NCBI RefSeq assembly: GCF_021206925.1 | Contig: NZ_JAJPRF010000001.1 | Span: 62,001-126,000 of the forward strand | Length of the DNA: 64,000 nt | Direction of reading: 5' to 3' | Source: Rhodoflexus caldus | GTDB taxonomy: Bacteria; Bacteroidota; Bacteroidia; Cytophagales; Thermoflexibacteraceae | In this document: one piece after another, positions 61,139 through 64,000 of the stretch | Numbering within the stretch: position 1 is the first letter of the stretch | Layout of the letters: every line of letters begins with the position of its first letter | Notes under the pieces: model-generated | What the model saw: the letters and a program-made list of their open reading frames with translations, nothing else | Told to the model about the DNA's origin: nothing | Database searches by the model: none | Program-made: the position numbers and the translations under genes

Positions 61139-61903
61139 TCATATCGGAAAAGGCAGAAATGCCAGCAGTTGCTCATCCCAATTGCTCCTGTTGCCCCATT
61201 TGGAGGCGCGGTGATATTCGGGTGAGGGATGATAGATATATAAGCACGTGCCGCCTTTGATGGTTGAAATAATATCTTCTGCCAAATGCTCCGGAATGGC
61301 GGGGCAACCTTGGCTGCGCCCGATACGCCCCATTTTGGCGATGTGTGCTTCGCTTACGTAGTCGGCTGCGTGCATAACTACCGCGCGTTTGCGGGCATTG
61401 CTGTTAAATTCGCCCTCCTGCCCGTCTAAGTAAAGAGAAAGGCCGTGTTTTCCCTGATAGGTTTCACCTGTAATATAGAAGCCCAAACTGCTTTGATAAG
61501 AGCCTTCTTTGTTGGAAAACTTTTCGGCATAGTGCAGGCCGCTGTTTACTCCGTGTGCCACTAATGAATGGAACAGCACTCGCTGGGCGGCCAAATCAAT
61601 CACCCAAAGGCGCGGCTGATGAGAAGGCAGCGAAAAGTCTATTACGGTCAATAAGGTTTTCCCCGATAATTTGTTGAGTTGCTTGAACTGCAAGTACCCA
61701 ACCAGTGCTTTTCTGAATGCATCCGGATGCATTCCCTGACGGGCAAGGCCAAGTTTATCATACATAAACTGCACAGCCTGTTCCATTGGCACAATTACAT
61801 GCCGCCATGATGAAAGAATGCGTGGGGTAGCATTTGCGGTGGAAGTAGTGCTAAGGCTAAAAAATACACATGCTGCGAGCAGCGCCAAATACTTGCGTAC
61901 CAT
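61139..61903 (-). CDS. Secreted L,D-transpeptidase-like protein (YkuD_2 type)
   Basis: A 254-residue exported protein (signal peptide about 1-25). The catalytic core is seen in GFYITGETYQGKHGLSLYLD, VVMHAADYVS (His178) and GRIGRSQGCPAIP (Cys200), the His/Cys arrangement of L,D-transpeptidases. This YkuD_2 subgroup is common in Gram-negatives; some members link peptidoglycan peptides or attach lipoproteins, but activity has not been shown for many. It is separated from the upstream pyrE gene by 314 bases of non-coding sequence. Confidence 0.88.
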   Translation of the reverse strand: MVRKYLALLAACVFFSLSTTSTANATPRILSSWRHVIVPMEQAVQFMYDKLGLARQGMHPDAFRKALVGYLQFKQLNKLSGKTLLTVIDFSLPSHQPRLWVIDLAAQRVLFHSLVAHGVNSGLHYAEKFSNKEGSYQSSLGFYITGETYQGKHGLSLYLDGQEGEFNSNARKRAVVMHAADYVSEAHIAKMGRIGRSQGCPAIPEHLAEDIISTIKGGTCLYIYHPSPEYHRASKWGNRSNWDEQLLAFLPFPI

Positions 61904-62217
61904 AGGATATTGTGTTGGTTAGAAATACTTGATTGCCTGTAATTTAACAGCAGAGTAAGTGTATTATTGCTAACCAACTTTTTTGAGAGAGAAATGTTTG
62001 CGTAAGATTCACTTTCGTTTTAACAAAAAAGCTGTGTAAAAAATGCTGTTACATAGGGTTAATTCGTGTTAAAACCCTAAAAAAAGGTCAAAAAAATATT
62101 GGTTAGATGCAACAAATGCTTATCGGGGACAAAAACTAACCATGTAAAGTTTATTGATGATAATGTAAGCCGTTGCACGGCTTTCGCTTTGGTTGCAATC
62201 TTGTTGTAATTTTGGGC
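61904..62217. promoter_or_regulatory. 314-base divergent region with four TTGGTTAG boxes
   Basis: GTTGGTTAG (61914-61922) and CTAACCAAC (61970-61978) are exact inverted copies. ATTGGTTAG (62098-62106) and CTAACCAT (62136-62143) form a second inverted pair. A hairpin AGGGTT...AACCCT (62055-62078) sits between the pairs. The region separates the L,D-transpeptidase-like gene (minus) from pyrE (plus). TAATTTTG (62207-62214) resembles a -7 box but is too close to the pyrE ATG unless the mRNA is leaderless. No gene is seen. Confidence 0.45.
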
Positions 62218-62856
62218 ATGGATTCAACTGTTGCCAAACAAGTCGCCGCCATGCTGCTGGAAGCCGGCGCTGTCAAACTCAGCCCGCAAGAACCTTTCAC
62301 TTGGGCATCGGGCTGGAAGTCGCCTATTTACTGCGACAATCGCCTGACATTATCATTTCCGGCTATTCGCACCTATATCAAGCATGCACTTGCCGATGCG
62401 GCGCGCACCTATTTCCCTGAAAAAGAGGCTATTGCAGGCGTAGCAACGGCGGGTGTGCCACAAGGGGCGCTTCTGGCCGACTTGCTCAATCTGCCTTTTT
62501 TATATGTCCGCCCCAAACCCAAAGACCATGGTCTGGAAAATCTGATTGAAGGCAAAATCATTCCAAATGCCAAAGTACTTTTGGTGGAAGACCTCATCTC
62601 TACGGGAGGCAGCAGCTTGAAAGCAGTGCAGGCCGTTCGCTCGGTAGGTATGCAGGCCTATGGGATGCTGGCAACTTTCAGCTACGATTTTGACATTGCC
62701 CGCCAAAACTTTGAACAAGCAGGCGTGCCACTCCATGTGCTTTGCACCTACCCTACCCTGCTTATAGAGGCGGTTGCCAAAGATTTTATCGGTGAAGAAG
62801 ATATGGCATCGTTGCAGGAGTGGCGCAAAGCTCCCGATGCGTGGCAGGCATCATAA
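62218..62856 (+). CDS. pyrE: Orotate phosphoribosyltransferase
   Basis: Pyrimidine synthesis: converts orotate and PRPP to OMP. 212 residues. The PRPP-binding motif VLLVEDLISTGGSSLKA is complete, and FTWASGWKSPIYCDNRL and AGVATAGVPQGAL are family signatures. The ATG at 62218 gives MDSTVAKQVAAMLLEAGAVK, the typical start; an earlier in-frame start would add 15 residues. The stop overlaps that of the convergent DCC gene by a few bases. Confidence 0.96.
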   Translation: MDSTVAKQVAAMLLEAGAVKLSPQEPFTWASGWKSPIYCDNRLTLSFPAIRTYIKHALADAARTYFPEKEAIAGVATAGVPQGALLADLLNLPFLYVRPKPKDHGLENLIEGKIIPNAKVLLVEDLISTGGSSLKAVQAVRSVGMQAYGMLATFSYDFDIARQNFEQAGVPLHVLCTYPTLLIEAVAKDFIGEEDMASLQEWRKAPDAWQAS

Positions 62857-63258
62857 AAAACGCGCTTTCAACTCAGGGGTAGGCATACGGCAGGCATCAC
62901 GCTTGCCAAACCATCGGTAGCGGTTGGCAGCAATCCATCGGTAAATACCGTCGCGCAGCAGTGGCGGGATGATGATGGCTCCGTATGCCAACCGCCACAT
63001 ACCGCCCAATTCGCGGACTACTTCCAGCGCTGCCCGTGAGCGGGTATAAGTGCGTCCTTTGCTATAAAAAACAAACGTGTCAAAATCGGCGGTATCCATA
63101 CCAAACCGCATGAGTATTTGTTGCCCCGTTTCCGATTGCAGAGAAGCAAATTTCAGCCGATTCCGATGGTCTGCGTCTATCAGAAAATTAACAATACCGT
63201 TGCATAAGTTGCAAACCCCGTCAAACAAAACGACCGATTCCGACTCCCAATGATACAT
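62851..63258 (-). CDS. DCC-family thiol-disulfide oxidoreductase (DUF393)
   Basis: A 135-residue thioredoxin-like protein. VLFDGVCNLCNGIVNFLIDA holds the DxxCxxC motif (Cys16, Cys19) that names the family, and the C-terminal GKRDACRMPTPELKARF is also conserved. Members are often membrane-associated or redox-related, but the reaction is not established. The gene is convergent with pyrE, overlapping by 6 bases at the stops. Confidence 0.9.
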   Translation of the reverse strand: MYHWESESVVLFDGVCNLCNGIVNFLIDADHRNRLKFASLQSETGQQILMRFGMDTADFDTFVFYSKGRTYTRSRAALEVVRELGGMWRLAYGAIIIPPLLRDGIYRWIAANRYRWFGKRDACRMPTPELKARFL

Positions 63259-63314
63259 GATGGCTGTGTTACCTGAATCAGAAACAAAACTACGGCCTGA
63301 TTGTTACAAATTGC

Positions 63315-64000
63315 TTATTGATAGCCTTTGGCTTGTAAATGAAAAAGTTCGGCATATTTGCCGTTGAGTTGCAGCAGTTCCTCGTGCGTACCTATTTCTT
63401 TGAGTTCGCCCTTTTCTAAATACAAAATCCGGTCTGCCATACGCACAGTGGAAAATCGGTGCGAAATCAGTACGGCGGCCTTACCTTGCATCAGTTCGGA
63501 AAAACGCACAAAAACTTCGTGCTCGGCGCGTGCATCCAATGCGGCGGTAGGCTCATCCAGAATGAGCAGTTGCGCTTTGCGCATATAGGCACGGGCAATG
63601 GCGATTTTCTGCCACTCGCCGCCCGAAAGGTCGGTACCTTCCGAAAATCGCTTGCCCAGCATCTGTTGGTAGCGCAGCGGCAGGCGTTCTATCAGAGGCT
63701 CTGCCAGACTCTTACGGGCGGCATCAGCAATTTGCGGTTCATTTTCGCGGTCGTTAATACTGCCAATGGCGATATTTTCGGCAGCAGTCATGGAGTAGCG
63801 CACAAAATCCTGAAAAATAACGCCGATATTTTCGCGCAAATCAGTCAGGTCGTAGTCGCGCAGGTCTTTGCCGTCCAAGAGGATGCACCCTTCGGTAGGG
63901 TCGTAGAGTCGCGCCAGCAGTTTGACAAGCGTCGTTTTTCCGGCACCGTTTTCGCCCACTAATGCTATTTTTTCGCCCGGACGCAGGGCAAAGGACACAT
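63315..64000 (-). CDS. ABC transporter ATP-binding domain, C-terminal part of an exporter (partial)
   Basis: The end of an ABC exporter whose membrane half lies beyond the window. The nucleotide-binding domain is nearly complete: VSFALRPGEKIALVGENGAG continues into the Walker A KTTL, then the Q-loop IGVIFQDFVRYSMTAAENIA, the signature DLSGGEWQKIAIARAYMR, Walker B LLILDEPTAALD and the His switch LISHRFSTVRMADRI. The tight set of motifs is typical of fused half-transporters such as MsbA-like or lipid/peptide exporters. Substrate unknown. Confidence 0.93.
   Translation of the reverse strand, partial: VSFALRPGEKIALVGENGAGKTTLVKLLARLYDPTEGCILLDGKDLRDYDLTDLRENIGVIFQDFVRYSMTAAENIAIGSINDRENEPQIADAARKSLAEPLIERLPLRYQQMLGKRFSEGTDLSGGEWQKIAIARAYMRKAQLLILDEPTAALDARAEHEVFVRFSELMQGKAAVLISHRFSTVRMADRILYLEKGELKEIGTHEELLQLNGKYAELFHLQAKGYQ

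Noticed and set aside
61914-61978. 9-base inverted repeat (GTTGGTTAG...CTAACCAAC) as transposon ends
   Set aside because: The enclosed 47 bases hold no gene and the box recurs in other positions, so it is treated as a possible regulator site.

Overview
The window looks like chromosomal DNA of a Bacteroidota bacterium, most likely a gliding-type member of the Cytophagales. The evidence is a SusC/SusD pair, a large secreted protein with a gliding/type IX secretion C-terminal domain (CHU_C), a DUF4292 lipoprotein next to a TPR protein, long TPR/propeller/PAS sensor proteins, promoters of the Bacteroidota type (TTTG, about 20 bases, TAnnTTTG), and almost no Shine-Dalgarno sequences before start codons. 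Base composition and codon use look even, with no tRNA, rRNA, CRISPR array, phage or transposase. The first and last genes are cut by the window edges.

Layout. 1-9.6 kb: the tail of a sigma-54 response regulator, queuosine enzyme Tgt, an M20 peptidase, a lone RelE-like toxin homologue, acetyl-CoA synthetase, a haem-c lipoprotein, isocitrate dehydrogenase and an MFS carrier. 9.6-18.3 kb: a TPR-SpoIIE phosphatase, a flavin monooxygenase, tsaD, a broken HNH-nuclease module, then an ECF sigma/anti-sigma/gmk group, a membrane protein and rbfA. 18.4-27.2 kb: a ceramidase-family enzyme, mutS2 and susC/susD. 27.3-37.7 kb: a dipeptidase, a TPR/HEAT protein plus a Nudix enzyme, an unaccompanied RND pump, and a small methyltransferase/DUF3598-like locus with shared operators. 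37.9-49.2 kb: a 1324-residue hybrid histidine kinase, an ATL-type DNA repair protein, a cold-shock protein, an FMN reductase, a propeller-GAF-SpoIIE sensor, a STAS-like protein and a MetX-like hydrolase. 49.2-56.8 kb: a leftward gene group for envelope and secretion functions (CHU_C protein, nucleotidyltransferase, TPR, DUF4292) preceded by aroC. 56.9-64 kb: an unannotated-type 49-residue gene with its own promoter and terminator, tsf, clpP, a HAMP-GAF-PAS protein, an L,D-transpeptidase-like protein, pyrE, a DCC protein and part of an ABC exporter.

Themes. Housekeeping genes (acs, icd, tgt, tsaD, gmk, rbfA, mutS2, aroC, tsf, clpP, pyrE) are interleaved with signalling: one hybrid kinase, two SpoIIE-type phosphatases with two paralogous STAS-like proteins as possible partners, one ECF sigma/anti-sigma pair and one sensor without an output domain.

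The most notable non-gene signals are: (1) a dispersed element of about 104 bp in four near-complete copies on both strands, with a CCTGACAGG hairpin near one end and short TATACA-type inverted termini; related hairpins serve as apparent terminators across the window; (2) a 23-27 bp palindrome repeated before the methyltransferase operon and before the DUF3598-like gene; (3) a perfect TGTGTTAATTAACACA palindrome just upstream of a well-formed susC promoter, with a degenerate relative before the RND gene; (4) a two-gene HNH-nuclease module broken by at least three frameshifts between intact gmk and tsaD. I found no obviously complete new defence or biosynthetic system.
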